Shown piece by piece: positions 54,529-63,699 of a stretch of DNA of 64,000 nucleotides (position 1 is the first letter of the stretch; the number at the start of each line of letters is the position of its first letter). The position numbers were made by a program, and so were the translations under genes. Under the pieces are notes generated by a model, which was given only the letters and a program-made list of their open reading frames with translations, was not told the DNA's origin and made no database searches. The stretch comes from Corynebacterium sp. 74A (GTDB lineage: Bacteria > Actinomycetota > Actinomycetes > Mycobacteriales > Mycobacteriaceae): assembly GCF_008930665.1 (NCBI RefSeq), contig NZ_PQMG01000002.1:248001-312000 (forward strand), written 5' to 3'.

Positions 54529-56037
54529 ATGGTGATGGATTACGTCACCTTGTCGCAAGCGAAATCAGTCGACAGCGTCATTCAGTCCGTGTTCGGACCA
54601 ATCGTGGACATCATGGAGAAGGTCGTGTTCTTCTCCATCCCCGTGGGCGGCGCCCAGCTCCCGCTCGTGGTCGTATGGCTACTCCTCGCGGGGCTATTCT
54701 GCACATTCTTTCTCCGCGTCCGCCCCATCCGGGATGCGGCGCAAACCATGCACGTTATTCGCGGCCGGCTGGCCAAGAAATCTGATCCGGGCGAGGTGAC
54801 GAGCTTCCAAGCCTTTGCTACCGAGCTCGCCGGAACGGTGGGACTCGGCAATATCGCCGGTGTGGCCGTGGCCATTGGTGCCGGCGGCCCCGGTGCTTCC
54901 TTCTGGATCGTGCTCGCCGGTGTGATCGGCATGGCCGTGAAGATGGCCGAGGCCACCCTCTCCCAGATGTTCCGTCGCGTGAATAGCGATGGCACCATCT
55001 CTGGTGGCCCCATGTATTACCTCAGCGATGGCCTCGCCTCCGTGGGTAAGGCCAAGCTGGGCAAGGTGTTGGGCATGACCTACGCCATCGGCTTCGCCAT
55101 TGCCGCCTTCGGTGCCGGCAATATCTTCCAGGCAAACCAGGTGGCCCTGCACGTTATCGAAATTACCGGTGGTTCGGAGAGCTTCTTCAGCGGCAATGCG
55201 TGGCTGATTGGCGTCATCCTCGCCATCCCCGCTGCCGTGGTCATCATCGGTGGCATCCAGTCCATCTCCAATTGGACCTCCCGCATGGTTCCGCTGATGG
55301 CCGTGCTCTACGTGGTGGGTGTTCTCACCGTGCTCGCAGTGAACTTTGGCCAGCTGGGAAGCGCCTTTTCCCTCATCATCTCCGGCGCCTTCACCCCTGA
55401 GGGTGTGACCGGCGGTGTGATCGGCGTGATGGTGATCGGTATCCAGCGAGCTCTGTTCTCGAACGTTGCCGGTGTCGGTACTGCCGGCTTCGCGCACTCC
55501 GCCACCAAGAACCAGAACGCCACCGAGGAGGGCCTGACCGCCGCATGGGAGCCCTTCGTCGACTCCGTTGTGGTCTGTACTCTCACCTCCCTGGCGATCA
55601 TCACCACTGGTGTGTACCAGAACCCCAGCGATGAGGGCGTGATGATGGCCACCGGTGCCTTTGCCACCGTGAACCAGGGCTTTACCTATGTGCTCTCGCT
55701 GTGCATTGTGATTTTCGCTTTCTCCACTCTGCTGTCTTATGCCTACTACGGCCAGAAGGCCGCCGGCTATGTGTTTAATAACAGCAAGAAGGCCGAGATG
55801 GCCTATAAGATCGGCTATCTCATCATGATCGTGGTGGGCGCAGCTGTGTCGCTGGACACCGTCGTCCGCTTCTCCGACGCCGCCTTCTTCTTCGTGGCCA
55901 TCCCCAATATTCTCGGTATCTACCTGCTGGCCGGGCCGCTACGCCGCGAGATCGCCGGTTACCGCAAGGCCACCGCCGCCGGCAAGATGGAACCCGCTCC
56001 CGAGCAGGAGCAGGTGAAGATGCTGAACACCGATTAG
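54529..56037 (+). CDS. Alanine/glycine:cation symporter (AGCS family)
   Basis: This sodium-coupled amino-acid importer of 502 residues has 10-11 membrane spans. Family signatures include ATELAGTVGLGNIAGVAVAIGAGGPGASFWIVLAG and GVMVIGIQRALFSNVAGVGTAGFAHSATK. The ATG at 54529 follows AAAGGAG by 5 nt, which decides it over the longer frame from 54451. Alanine or glycine is the probable substrate. The gene is divergent from the GntR regulator and monocistronic. Confidence 0.93.
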   Translation: MVMDYVTLSQAKSVDSVIQSVFGPIVDIMEKVVFFSIPVGGAQLPLVVVWLLLAGLFCTFFLRVRPIRDAAQTMHVIRGRLAKKSDPGEVTSFQAFATELAGTVGLGNIAGVAVAIGAGGPGASFWIVLAGVIGMAVKMAEATLSQMFRRVNSDGTISGGPMYYLSDGLASVGKAKLGKVLGMTYAIGFAIAAFGAGNIFQANQVALHVIEITGGSESFFSGNAWLIGVILAIPAAVVIIGGIQSISNWTSRMVPLMAVLYVVGVLTVLAVNFGQLGSAFSLIISGAFTPEGVTGGVIGVMVIGIQRALFSNVAGVGTAGFAHSATKNQNATEEGLTAAWEPFVDSVVVCTLTSLAIITTGVYQNPSDEGVMMATGAFATVNQGFTYVLSLCIVIFAFSTLLSYAYYGQKAAGYVFNNSKKAEMAYKIGYLIMIVVGAAVSLDTVVRFSDAAFFFVAIPNILGIYLLAGPLRREIAGYRKATAAGKMEPAPEQEQVKMLNTD

Positions 56038-56352
56038 TTCCAGCATCCGCGCAGGTCCGCGCCCTCGCTTGAGCTCGGACACCCCGAGCCGCGAGCGCAT
56101 CTTCGAATCACGCGCCTGTCTCTCCGGCCACAGGAGGGTGGGCTACGGAGCGGACTATGCGCCCTAAACGGGGAGAATCTCGTGATTCTCTCGGACGCCA
56201 CCGCTGGTCTGGGGCGCTGTTTCTTAGCGCCCAGTACTCCAGGCACAAGGGGTGGCGATTGTCTTTTCTCGCCGTTTCTTTCCCCACATTCCTGTCCGCG
56301 CGGTTACGTATATTCCCTTCCGGCGGCGCCAGGCCTAGGCATGAGTTATTGA
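56038..56352. other. Convergent gap between symporter and SDR genes
   Basis: These 315 bp have no gene. CTCGCTTGAGCTCGG / CCGAGCCGCGAG near 56064-56098 is an imperfect hairpin that could end the symporter transcript. Nothing else is recognisable. Confidence 0.4.
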
Positions 56353-57117
56353 CTACTGCGGTGGCATCCTTAAAGAGCCGTCGAGGCGAATTGTTTCTCC
56401 ATTGAGGTAGTCGTTCTCCACGATGCTCTCCACGAGAGCGGCATATTCTCTCGGGTGTGCCATGCGTCCCGGTAGGGGGACGCGCGCTTCGAGTTCTTCG
56501 CGCACACTATCTGGCATCGCGGCCATCATTGGGGTAGCCACCACGCCTGGCGCGATGGCGTTCACCCTGATACCGCTGCGGGCAAGGTCGCGGGCGGCGG
56601 TGAGGGTAAGGGCATGGACGCCGCCTTTGGAGGCCGCATAGGCTGCCTGGCCCACCTGCCCCTCGAATGCCGCCACCGAGGCGGTCATGAGGATGACGCC
56701 GCGAATGCCGTCCTCGTTCACTGGTCCCTGCTGAGCCATCGCGGCCGCGGCCGCTGCCACCACCGAGAAGGTGCCGCAGAGGTTAATGTTGATCACCTTC
56801 GCGAAGAGTTCGGGATCGTGGGCGCCTGCCCGGCCGACGATGCGCATCGAGGGCGCGATCCCAGCACAGGTCACCACCACTCGGATCTCGCCGAGGCGGG
56901 CGGCGGCGTCCACCGCAGCACTCACCTGCTCGGGGTCGCTGACATCCACCGGAATGTAGTGCGCCCCTTCGAGCGGCTGTTCACAGGCATCGATAGCATC
57001 GGGGAGATCACAAGCCGCGATAATCATGCCTCGCTGCTGCAGGTGGTGGGCGGTCGCCGCCCCCAGCCCGGAGGCTGCTCCGGTGACGATGGCGACGGTT
57101 CCTGATTCAATCTGCAT
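56353..57117 (-). CDS. SDR, 3-hydroxyacyl-CoA dehydrogenase type II-like
   Basis: This 254-residue classical SDR has the cofactor motif VTGAASGLGAATA (11-23), an acidic Asp37 in CDLPD indicating NAD preference, catalytic Ser147, and Tyr160-Lys164 (YAASK). The overall pattern, with GPVNEDGIRGVILMTASVAAFEGQVGQAAYAASKGGVHALTL interrupted by no gap, resembles mitochondrial HSD10-type 3-hydroxyacyl-CoA dehydrogenases. It lies 29 bp after the acyl-CoA dehydrogenase on the same strand, supporting a role in acyl-CoA oxidation. Confidence 0.87.
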   Translation of the reverse strand: MQIESGTVAIVTGAASGLGAATAHHLQQRGMIIAACDLPDAIDACEQPLEGAHYIPVDVSDPEQVSAAVDAAARLGEIRVVVTCAGIAPSMRIVGRAGAHDPELFAKVININLCGTFSVVAAAAAAMAQQGPVNEDGIRGVILMTASVAAFEGQVGQAAYAASKGGVHALTLTAARDLARSGIRVNAIAPGVVATPMMAAMPDSVREELEARVPLPGRMAHPREYAALVESIVENDYLNGETIRLDGSLRMPPQ

Positions 57118-57146
57118 GGCTGCTCCTTAAGTCTGTACTGGGCTTA

Positions 57147-58355
57147 TTAGACGAAGGCGGATATGCCCGTGACGGCGCGACCAACAATGAGCGAGTTGAT
57201 CTCATAGGTGCCCTCGTAGGTGTAGAGAATCTCGGCATCGTTGAGCAGTTTGGATACCTCATAGTCGGTGAGGATGCCGTTGCCGCCACCGATAGCACGG
57301 GCAAGCTGCGCCGATTCCCGGGCGAGGCGGGTGCCGGTGGCTTTGACCAGCGCGGCGTGGGCCATATCGAAGGCGCCCTCTTCTTGCAGCCGCGCGATGG
57401 AGGCCATCATGGACACGGTGGCAGTGGCATTGCCGAGGATTCGTGTGAGCTGTTCTTGCACCAGCTGGAAGGCGGCGATGGGGGTGCCAAACTGCTCCCG
57501 CGTCAGCGCGATGTGGCGGGCGCGATCAAACATGGCGAGCTGAATGCCGGCGGCCTGCCAGCCCACCCAAGCGCGGGAGTTGCGCAGCATCTCATTGGTG
57601 GCAGCGAAGGATGCCGCCCCAGGGATGAGCGCGGAGTCCGGAACCTCCACCTGGTCGAAGACGAGGTCCGCGTTCTGCATGATGCGCAGGCCCATCTTGC
57701 GCGAGATTTTGCTTCGCGTGATACCGGGCACGTCCAACTCCACGATGAAGCCCTTGACCTGCCTATCGGCAACATCGCGGGCGAAGAGGATGGCAAAGTC
57801 GGCGAAGGTGCCGCCACCGATCCAGCGCTTGGCGCCATTGAGTACCCAGCCGGATGCGGTGCGTTCGGCACTTAAAGCAAGGCCCCCTGCCACGTCGGAA
57901 CCATGCTCCGGTTCAGTGAGGGCGAAACAGCCGAGGGAGTCGAAGCTCCGCAGCCCCGGCAGCCACGCGTTCTTCTGCTCGTCGGAGCCGAGCTGGCTGA
58001 TGAGGTCCACGACCAGCTCATTGTGAATACCGACCAGCGCGGAGAGGGACACATCGGCGCGGGTAACCTCGGCATAGGCGAGCCCCTTGAACAGTCGCGA
58101 GGCGCCGGAACACTCGAGCTCGCCTAATCCATGCTCGGCGAGCAGGGGCAGTAGATCGAAGGGGAACTCTTCGCGGTCCCAGTACTCGCCCACCACGGGG
58201 CGAACCTGTGTTTGCAGAACATCGTGGAGGGCGGTGAGGCGGGTGCGCTCCTGCTCGTCCAGCATGTGTGCCACGGCGAGGATATCGGCCTCGGGGATGT
58301 GCGCTTTCGCGAGCAGGGCGGGATCAGTAGGGAGTCCGGCGTGCGAGTGGGACAT
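57147..58355 (-). CDS. Acyl-CoA dehydrogenase, glutaryl-CoA dehydrogenase-like
   Basis: This 402-residue FAD enzyme introduces an alpha-beta double bond into acyl-CoA. Visible motifs are CFALTEPEHGSDVAG (FAD/substrate loop), GWVLNGAKRWIGGGTFADF, and the C-terminal ILYTYEGTYEINSLIVGRAVTG, in which the YEGT glutamate is the catalytic base position of glutaryl-CoA dehydrogenases. Substrate cannot be fixed. It is divergent from a TetR gene and upstream of the SDR gene in a two-gene operon. Confidence 0.88.
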   Translation of the reverse strand: MSHSHAGLPTDPALLAKAHIPEADILAVAHMLDEQERTRLTALHDVLQTQVRPVVGEYWDREEFPFDLLPLLAEHGLGELECSGASRLFKGLAYAEVTRADVSLSALVGIHNELVVDLISQLGSDEQKNAWLPGLRSFDSLGCFALTEPEHGSDVAGGLALSAERTASGWVLNGAKRWIGGGTFADFAILFARDVADRQVKGFIVELDVPGITRSKISRKMGLRIMQNADLVFDQVEVPDSALIPGAASFAATNEMLRNSRAWVGWQAAGIQLAMFDRARHIALTREQFGTPIAAFQLVQEQLTRILGNATATVSMMASIARLQEEGAFDMAHAALVKATGTRLARESAQLARAIGGGNGILTDYEVSKLLNDAEILYTYEGTYEINSLIVGRAVTGISAFV

Positions 58356-58438
58356 GGGGTGCTCCTAAGATGAAACAAGGACAAAGCCACAACAGCATGT
58401 GTGTGTCCTAGACCACAAAGTACGGTTTACTCAGAAAT

Positions 58439-58465
58439 TGTACAGTTGCTGCGTGGAATGTACAG
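58439..58465. promoter_or_regulatory. Repeated TGTACAG, candidate TetR operator
   Basis: TGTACAG occurs at 58439-58445 and 58459-58465, two helical turns apart (20 bp), in the 150-bp divergent promoter region of the TetR and acyl-CoA dehydrogenase genes. TGTACA is itself palindromic. Confidence 0.45.
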
Positions 58466-58505
58466 CCCTTTGCCGATATCTTGCGCTAGAAAGCCCCCTC
58501 ACTTC

Positions 58506-59090
58506 ATGACCAGTAGCACCCCCGTCGCCGCCCCGCTGACCCCACGCCAGCAGGAGCTTTTTGCCACCTTGCGCAAGGATTTTCTCGCCCACGGTTTCGC
58601 TGATTTCACCATCGATCAAGCGGTGCGCACCCTGCATTGCTCGAAGTCCACCATCTATGCGGTGGGCCGAACGCGCGATGAGATCATCCGCCGAGTTCTG
58701 GTGAGTTTCTTTCGGGACGTGGCCCAGCACACGACTGCGGCGATCATGGATGCGGGTAGCCGTCGACAAGCACTAGAACGCTATTTCAATGCCATGTCCG
58801 AGGCCCTGCAGCCCGCGTCTCAAGAATTCATGCACGATATGTGCACGCTGCCGGTGGCCACCGAGGTCTACGTGACCAATACCCGCGCGGCCACCGCCCA
58901 AATCCAGCGCATCATCACCGACGGCATGCAGGCAGGGGAGTTTCGCAAGGTCCCCGCCTCCTTTTTAGCGGCGCTTATCGACGCCACCATGACCCACATC
59001 CAAGCGGGGGAATATGCCCACACCCTGCCCATTCAAGACACCTACCAGGTCTTGGGCGGGATCATCCTGCACGGTATCGACGCGAGCTGA
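58506..59090 (+). CDS. TetR/AcrR family transcriptional regulator
   Basis: This 194-residue protein has an N-terminal helix-turn-helix FATLRKDFLAHGFADFTIDQAVRTLHCSKSTIYAVG and a TetR C-terminal ligand domain. I use the ATG at 58506; the frame extends upstream to 58401 through the likely operator. It is divergent from the acyl-CoA dehydrogenase gene and probably senses an acyl-CoA or related compound. An exact GCGTCGATAAGCG copy lies in its 3' part, on the minus strand at 58972-58984, encoding LIDAT. Confidence 0.86.
   Translation: MTSSTPVAAPLTPRQQELFATLRKDFLAHGFADFTIDQAVRTLHCSKSTIYAVGRTRDEIIRRVLVSFFRDVAQHTTAAIMDAGSRRQALERYFNAMSEALQPASQEFMHDMCTLPVATEVYVTNTRAATAQIQRIITDGMQAGEFRKVPASFLAALIDATMTHIQAGEYAHTLPIQDTYQVLGGIILHGIDAS
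58972..58984 (-). repeat. GCGTCGATAAGCG copy inside the TetR gene
   Basis: Exact minus-strand 13-mer within the coding sequence; the only exact copy found inside a gene, so it may be coincidental or constrained by the protein. Confidence 0.5.
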
Positions 59091-59096
59091 GTCAGC

Positions 59097-60677
59097 CTAG
59101 GGCAACACCCGCAGCGCCTTGCCTAGGCGCAGCGCCGCCGTCATGATCCGCGCATAGGCGCGACGGGAGAGCCGCTGCGGGCCACGAATGGACAGAAAGC
59201 GCTGCTCGGTGATGTTTTGGGCGGCCGTGTATTTCATCATGCCTTCGCGGCCATGCCGGTGCGCCAGCCCAGAATCCTTCCTGCCACCCATGGGGTTATC
59301 GATCGCCGCCCACGCGGCCGTGTAGCCATCGTTGATCGCCACCGACCCTGAAGTCAGCTGCGGCGCCAGCTCCCAGGCGGTAGCGGGAGCGGCACACACG
59401 CTGGCATTGAGCCCATAGCGCGTGTCATTGGCCGCGGCGATCGCCTCCTGCATATCCTCCACCGGCTGGAGATACACCACCGGCCCAAAGACTTCTTCGG
59501 TGTGTAGCCGCGCCTGCTCCGGCACATCGCAGAGCACGGTGGCCTCATAGAAATAGGGCCCCAGATCGGGGCGCGCCCGGCCGCCGGTGAGCACCTGTGC
59601 CCCGTGGGCGCAGGCGCCCTCCACAAAGGAGTGCACGGTCTCCAGCTGGGTGGCCGAGGCCAGCGAGCCCATATCCGCATCCCATGCGAAACCGTGCACG
59701 TGGGAGAGCTGCTGAACCCGCTGCACAAAGGCATCACGGAAGGCCGCATACACTGGCTTTTCCACATAGATGCGCTCGATCGACACGCACAGCTGGCCAG
59801 AATTGCTGAAACAGCCATCGATGGCGCAGCGCACCGCGGCGTCGAGGTCAGCATCGGCACACACGATCATCGGGTTTTTCCCACCTAGCTCCGCCGAGTA
59901 GCCGATCAGGCGGCGCCCCGCCGTCTCCCCTAAGAGTGCGCCGGTGGCGCTCGAGCCGGTAAACATCAAATAATCGCACTGCTGCGCCACCGCGCCACCA
60001 ACCACCGCGCCGGAGCCGGTCACGATCTGCGCGAGATCGCGGGGCAGACCAGCGTCGAAAAGCAGCTGGTAAGCGATCAATGCAGTAAACGGGGTGGCAC
60101 TATCCGGTTTGAGCACCACGGCATTACCGGCCAAGAGGGCAGGAATTGCATCGCAGATACTCAAGGAGAGCGGATAGTTCCACGGACTGATCTGCCCCAC
60201 TACCCCATGGGGATGGTGATACTCCCGCGAGCGCGAGAGCACAGGCATGGCGCCACGACGCCGCCGCGGGGCAAGGAATTTCTCCGCGTGGCGGGCGTAA
60301 TAGCGCGCATTGGTGGCCACGTCCATGACCTCATCGAAGGCCGAGGCGCGGTTCTTTCCCGTCTCTAGCTGCACGATATCGCAGAGCAGGTCGCGGTGGC
60401 GGAGAACGGCGTCATGAAAGCGCTCAAAAATAACGCGGCGCTGCGCTGGGGAGACCGTGCGCCAGGCGGCCTGGGCGGCGCGCGCCCGAGCGAAGGCCTC
60501 CAGCACATCCTCCTCGGTGCCGGCATAGACCCACGCAATCGTCTGGCCAGTGAAAGGGGCCTCCACCGGGATACGCTCCCGCTCGCCGGCGCCCTCCCGC
60601 GCGGGCACGGTGAGGCAACGGAGGGACGCGGCGAGATCGGTGGGCAGAGGGCCAAGGGCGAGACGATGCGGCATCAT
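59097..60677 (-). CDS. gabD2: Succinate-semialdehyde dehydrogenase (GabD2-type)
   Basis: It oxidises succinate semialdehyde to succinate, probably with NADP+. This 527-residue ALDH has ISPWNYPLSLSICDAIPALLAGNAVVLKPDSATP, CDYLMFTGSSATGALLGETAGRRLIGYSAELGGKNPM broken by no gap, and nucleophile Cys297 in NSGQLCVSIERIYVEK. These follow the mycobacterial GabD2 sequence almost word for word. The double ATG at 60677/60674 is taken as the start. It could complete GABA breakdown begun by gabT at 7.8 kb, although it is over 50 kb away and sits among acyl-CoA genes. Confidence 0.87.
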   Translation of the reverse strand: MMPHRLALGPLPTDLAASLRCLTVPAREGAGERERIPVEAPFTGQTIAWVYAGTEEDVLEAFARARAAQAAWRTVSPAQRRVIFERFHDAVLRHRDLLCDIVQLETGKNRASAFDEVMDVATNARYYARHAEKFLAPRRRRGAMPVLSRSREYHHPHGVVGQISPWNYPLSLSICDAIPALLAGNAVVLKPDSATPFTALIAYQLLFDAGLPRDLAQIVTGSGAVVGGAVAQQCDYLMFTGSSATGALLGETAGRRLIGYSAELGGKNPMIVCADADLDAAVRCAIDGCFSNSGQLCVSIERIYVEKPVYAAFRDAFVQRVQQLSHVHGFAWDADMGSLASATQLETVHSFVEGACAHGAQVLTGGRARPDLGPYFYEATVLCDVPEQARLHTEEVFGPVVYLQPVEDMQEAIAAANDTRYGLNASVCAAPATAWELAPQLTSGSVAINDGYTAAWAAIDNPMGGRKDSGLAHRHGREGMMKYTAAQNITEQRFLSIRGPQRLSRRAYARIMTAALRLGKALRVLP

Positions 60678-60858
60678 GCCTCGGAGAGTACCAACTCCAC
60701 TGCCCTGCCGACTCCCTTCCCAGCAGCCCACGCACACATCAGTACATTTTTTAGCGAAACCGTATCATTTTGCGACATCTTCGTTTAGGCTTGAGACTCA
60801 CATCACATCGGCTCATGCATATTGACCCACGCTACACCCGCCCAGCGAAGGAGTACCC

Positions 60859-62619
60859 ATGGCTCAGGCGACCATCCCCAACGACAACACCCGCGCTTTT
60901 CTCGCGGCCCGCGACTTCCTCGTGGCACATCAGCAGGACTACGACGCAGCGCGCGCCGGTTTCCACTGGCCCCGCTTCGAGACCTTCAACTTTGCCAGCG
61001 ACTGGTTCGACTATCTCGCCACCCACCCCGACTCCGCGACGCGAGAAGCACTCGTGATCACCGAGGTTGATGGCTCCGATACCCGCCGCACCTATGCTGA
61101 GCTGGCGCAGCGCAGCACCCAGCTCGCCGCGTGGTTTCAACAGATCGGCATGCGCCGCGGCGACCGCGTGATGCTCATGCTCAATAACCAAGTGGAGCTG
61201 TGGGAGACGATGCTCGCCTGCATTCGCGGCGGCTTCGTGCTCAACCCGGCCACCGCGATGCTCGGGGCGGCGGATCTGCAGGACCGCAGCGACCGCGCCG
61301 AGGTGTCCTGGGTGGTAGCTAACCCCGAGGACGCCGAGAAGTTCAACGACGTACACGGCGAGTTCACCGTGATCCAAACCGGTCCCGGCGGCAGCGATGA
61401 ACCACCGGCGCAACATTCCCACCCCACCGTGCAGTATTCCGAGTCCTTCCATGCGCCGACGGAGTTCGAGCTCAGCGAAGCCACCGGCGCGGACGATACC
61501 CTGCTGCTCTACTTCACCTCCGGCACTACCTCCAAGGCGAAGCTGGTGGAGCATACCCACACCTCCTATCCGGTGGGCCATTTGAGCACCATGTACTGGA
61601 TTGGGCTCGAACCGGGGGATGTGCACCTCAATGTGGCAGCCCCCGGCTGGGCGAAGCATGCGTGGTCGAACTTCTTCGGCCCCTTCATCGCCGGGGCCAC
61701 CATTTTCCTCTATAACTATGCGCGCTTCGACGCCGCCGCGCTGATGCAGAAGATGGACGAGGAGAAGGTGACCAGCTTCTGCGCCCCACCGACCGTGTGG
61801 CGCATGCTGGCCCAGGCCGATCTGGATCTCCTCGCTACCCCGCCACGGAAGGTGGTGGCCGCCGGCGAGCCGCTCAACCCAGAGTTGATCAGCCATGTGG
61901 AAAAGAAGTGGGGTGTGACCATCCGCGATGGTTTCGGTCAAACCGAGTCCTCGCTACAGATCGCAAACTCGCCTGGCAATCCTGTGAAGGCTGGCTCCAT
62001 GGGGCGGCCTATGCCCGGCTTCGAGATCGTATTGAAAGACCCCGCCACCGATGAGTGTGGCGACCACGGAGAAATCTGTATCTCCCTCGACCCCCGCCCC
62101 GTGGGGCTCACCCCAGGCTATTATGGCGATCCCGCTAAAAATACCGAGACCTTCCGCGAGGGCTTTTACCACACCGGCGATATCGCCGAGCGGGACAAGG
62201 ACGGCTACATCACCTATATTGGCCGCGCTGATGATGTGTTCAAGGCCTCGGATTATCGCCTCTCCCCTTTTGAACTTGAGTCCGCGGTGATCGAGCATCC
62301 AGCCGTGGCCGAGGTGGCGGTGGTGCCCTCTCCCGACCCCATTCGCCTCGCGGTGCCCAAGGCCTATGTGATTCTCGCGGCCGGCTATGAGCCCACCGCC
62401 GAGACTGCCGAGAGCATTCTGCGGCATTGCCGCGCCACACTCGCCCCCTATAAGCGGATTCGCCGCCTCGAGTTCCACGATCTTCCGAAGACCGTCTCCG
62501 GCAAGATCCGGCGCGTGGATCTGCGACGCCGAGAGATGGACATCCACCAAGCCGATGCGGGGGCCTCCACAGTGGCAACAGAGTGGGCCGATAGCGACTT
62601 CCCCTCACTCAAGGGCTAA
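60859..62619 (+). CDS. AMP-forming acyl-CoA synthetase
   Basis: This 586-residue ANL-superfamily ligase activates a carboxylic acid with ATP and joins it to CoA. Core motifs are YFTSGTTSKAKLVEHTH (the P-loop, with SKAK where GxPK is usual), DGFGQTESS, GFYHTGDIAERDKDGYITYIGRADDVFKASDYRLSP, and the catalytic lysine in PKTVSGKIRRVDLR. It resembles medium-chain acyl-CoA or benzoate-type ligases. An AAGGAG precedes the ATG. It neighbours acyl-CoA dehydrogenase, hydratase and thiolase genes, so it probably feeds a beta-oxidation-like route. Confidence 0.88.
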   Translation: MAQATIPNDNTRAFLAARDFLVAHQQDYDAARAGFHWPRFETFNFASDWFDYLATHPDSATREALVITEVDGSDTRRTYAELAQRSTQLAAWFQQIGMRRGDRVMLMLNNQVELWETMLACIRGGFVLNPATAMLGAADLQDRSDRAEVSWVVANPEDAEKFNDVHGEFTVIQTGPGGSDEPPAQHSHPTVQYSESFHAPTEFELSEATGADDTLLLYFTSGTTSKAKLVEHTHTSYPVGHLSTMYWIGLEPGDVHLNVAAPGWAKHAWSNFFGPFIAGATIFLYNYARFDAAALMQKMDEEKVTSFCAPPTVWRMLAQADLDLLATPPRKVVAAGEPLNPELISHVEKKWGVTIRDGFGQTESSLQIANSPGNPVKAGSMGRPMPGFEIVLKDPATDECGDHGEICISLDPRPVGLTPGYYGDPAKNTETFREGFYHTGDIAERDKDGYITYIGRADDVFKASDYRLSPFELESAVIEHPAVAEVAVVPSPDPIRLAVPKAYVILAAGYEPTAETAESILRHCRATLAPYKRIRRLEFHDLPKTVSGKIRRVDLRRREMDIHQADAGASTVATEWADSDFPSLKG

Positions 62620-62653
62620 CAGCAGCCCCGCTCCTCACTTACCTCAACACAGC

Positions 62654-62692
62654 AGTACGCGCCCACCCGAATGCTCGGGGCGGGCGCGTACT
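62654..62692. terminator. Bidirectional hairpin between ligase and hydratase genes
   Basis: AGTACGCGCCC (62654-62664) pairs perfectly with GGGCGCGTACT (62682-62692), with an inner CCGA/TCGG stem. It lies between two convergent genes. Confidence 0.7.
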
Positions 62693-62741
62693 ATGCCACG
62701 GGAGCGCACTGGGGTGTCGCGCGATCCTATCGCGGCGGGTT

Positions 62742-63512
62742 TTAGCGATGAGTGAACTCGGCATCGCGCTTGTTCACAAAGGCGTCCATGCCTTCCTTTT
62801 GATCCTGAGAGGCGAAAGCCGAGTGGAAGATGCGGCGCTCGAAGAGCACGCCTTGCTGCAGGGTGGTGTCGAAGGCGGCGTTGACCGCCTCTTTTACCAT
62901 CGTGGCGGCAACGAGAGACTTCGCAGCGATCTCCTCGGCTACCGCTAGCGTTTCCTCCAGTAGGGACTCCGTGGGCACCACGCGGGAGACCAAGCCGGCG
63001 CGCTCAGCTTCCTCCGCATCCATCATCCGCCCGGTCAAGCACATATCCATGGCCTTGGACTTACCCACCGCGCGGGTGAGCCGCTGGGAACCGCCCATGC
63101 CGGGCAGCACGCCCAGCTTGATCTCCGGCTGCCCGAAGCGGGCGGACTCGGCGGCGATGATGAAGTCGCACATCATGGCCAGCTCACAGCCGCCGCCAAG
63201 GGCATAGCCGCTCACCGCGGCGATCACGGGGGTACGCACGGCGGTAAGCCCGTCCCACTCGGCAAACCAGTTGCTGCGGTACATGTCGGTGGCGGATTGC
63301 TCGGCCATCTCCTTGATGTCCGCCCCCGCCGCAAAGGCCTTCTCTGATCCGGTGATCACGATGCAGCCGATGGCATCATCCGCGTCATAGGCTTGGGCCG
63401 CGGCAACGACCTCGCGCATGGTGGCATCGTTGAGGGCGTTGAGCGCCTTGGGGCGATTGAGGGCAATCAGGCCAACACGGCCTCGGGTCTCGCACACAAT
63501 AGTCTCGGTCAT
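62742..63512 (-). CDS. Enoyl-CoA hydratase
   Basis: This 256-residue crotonase-fold enzyme adds water across the double bond of enoyl-Co[10 protein letters not shown] and [13 protein letters not shown] form the oxyanion hole. The two catalytic glutamates are present: Glu110 (GGGCE) and Glu130 ([16 protein letters not shown]), equivalent to rat Glu144 and Glu164, so it is a true hydratase rather than an isomerase. It shares a strand with the thiolase that lies upstream, 187 bp away. Confidence 0.93.
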   Translation of the reverse strand: MTETIVCETRGRVGLIALNRPKALNALNDATMREVVAAAQAYDADDAIGCIVITGSEKAFAAGADIKEMAEQSATDMYRSNWFAEWDGLTAVRTPVIAAVSGYALGGGCELAMMCDFIIAAESARFGQPEIKLGVLPGMGGSQRLTRAVGKSKAMDMCLTGRMMDAEEAERAGLVSRVVPTESLLEETLAVAEEIAAKSLVAATMVKEAVNAAFDTTLQQGVLFERRIFHSAFASQDQKEGMDAFVNKRDAEFTHR

Positions 63513-63699
63513 GGCTCTCCTTCGAGTTCAGAGTGATAGGTAATTTATTGGCTCGCTCGCGGAACAACGCCCCTCGGGAAACGCGCCACGGCGGTGTATC
63601 TGCCACGATACGCACAACCGGTGGTCGAGGGCGCTTCCCCTGCTCATCGTGTGTGGGCGGCGTTTATAGAGCGCGGAATCTTCCATGAGCGATCGCCCC

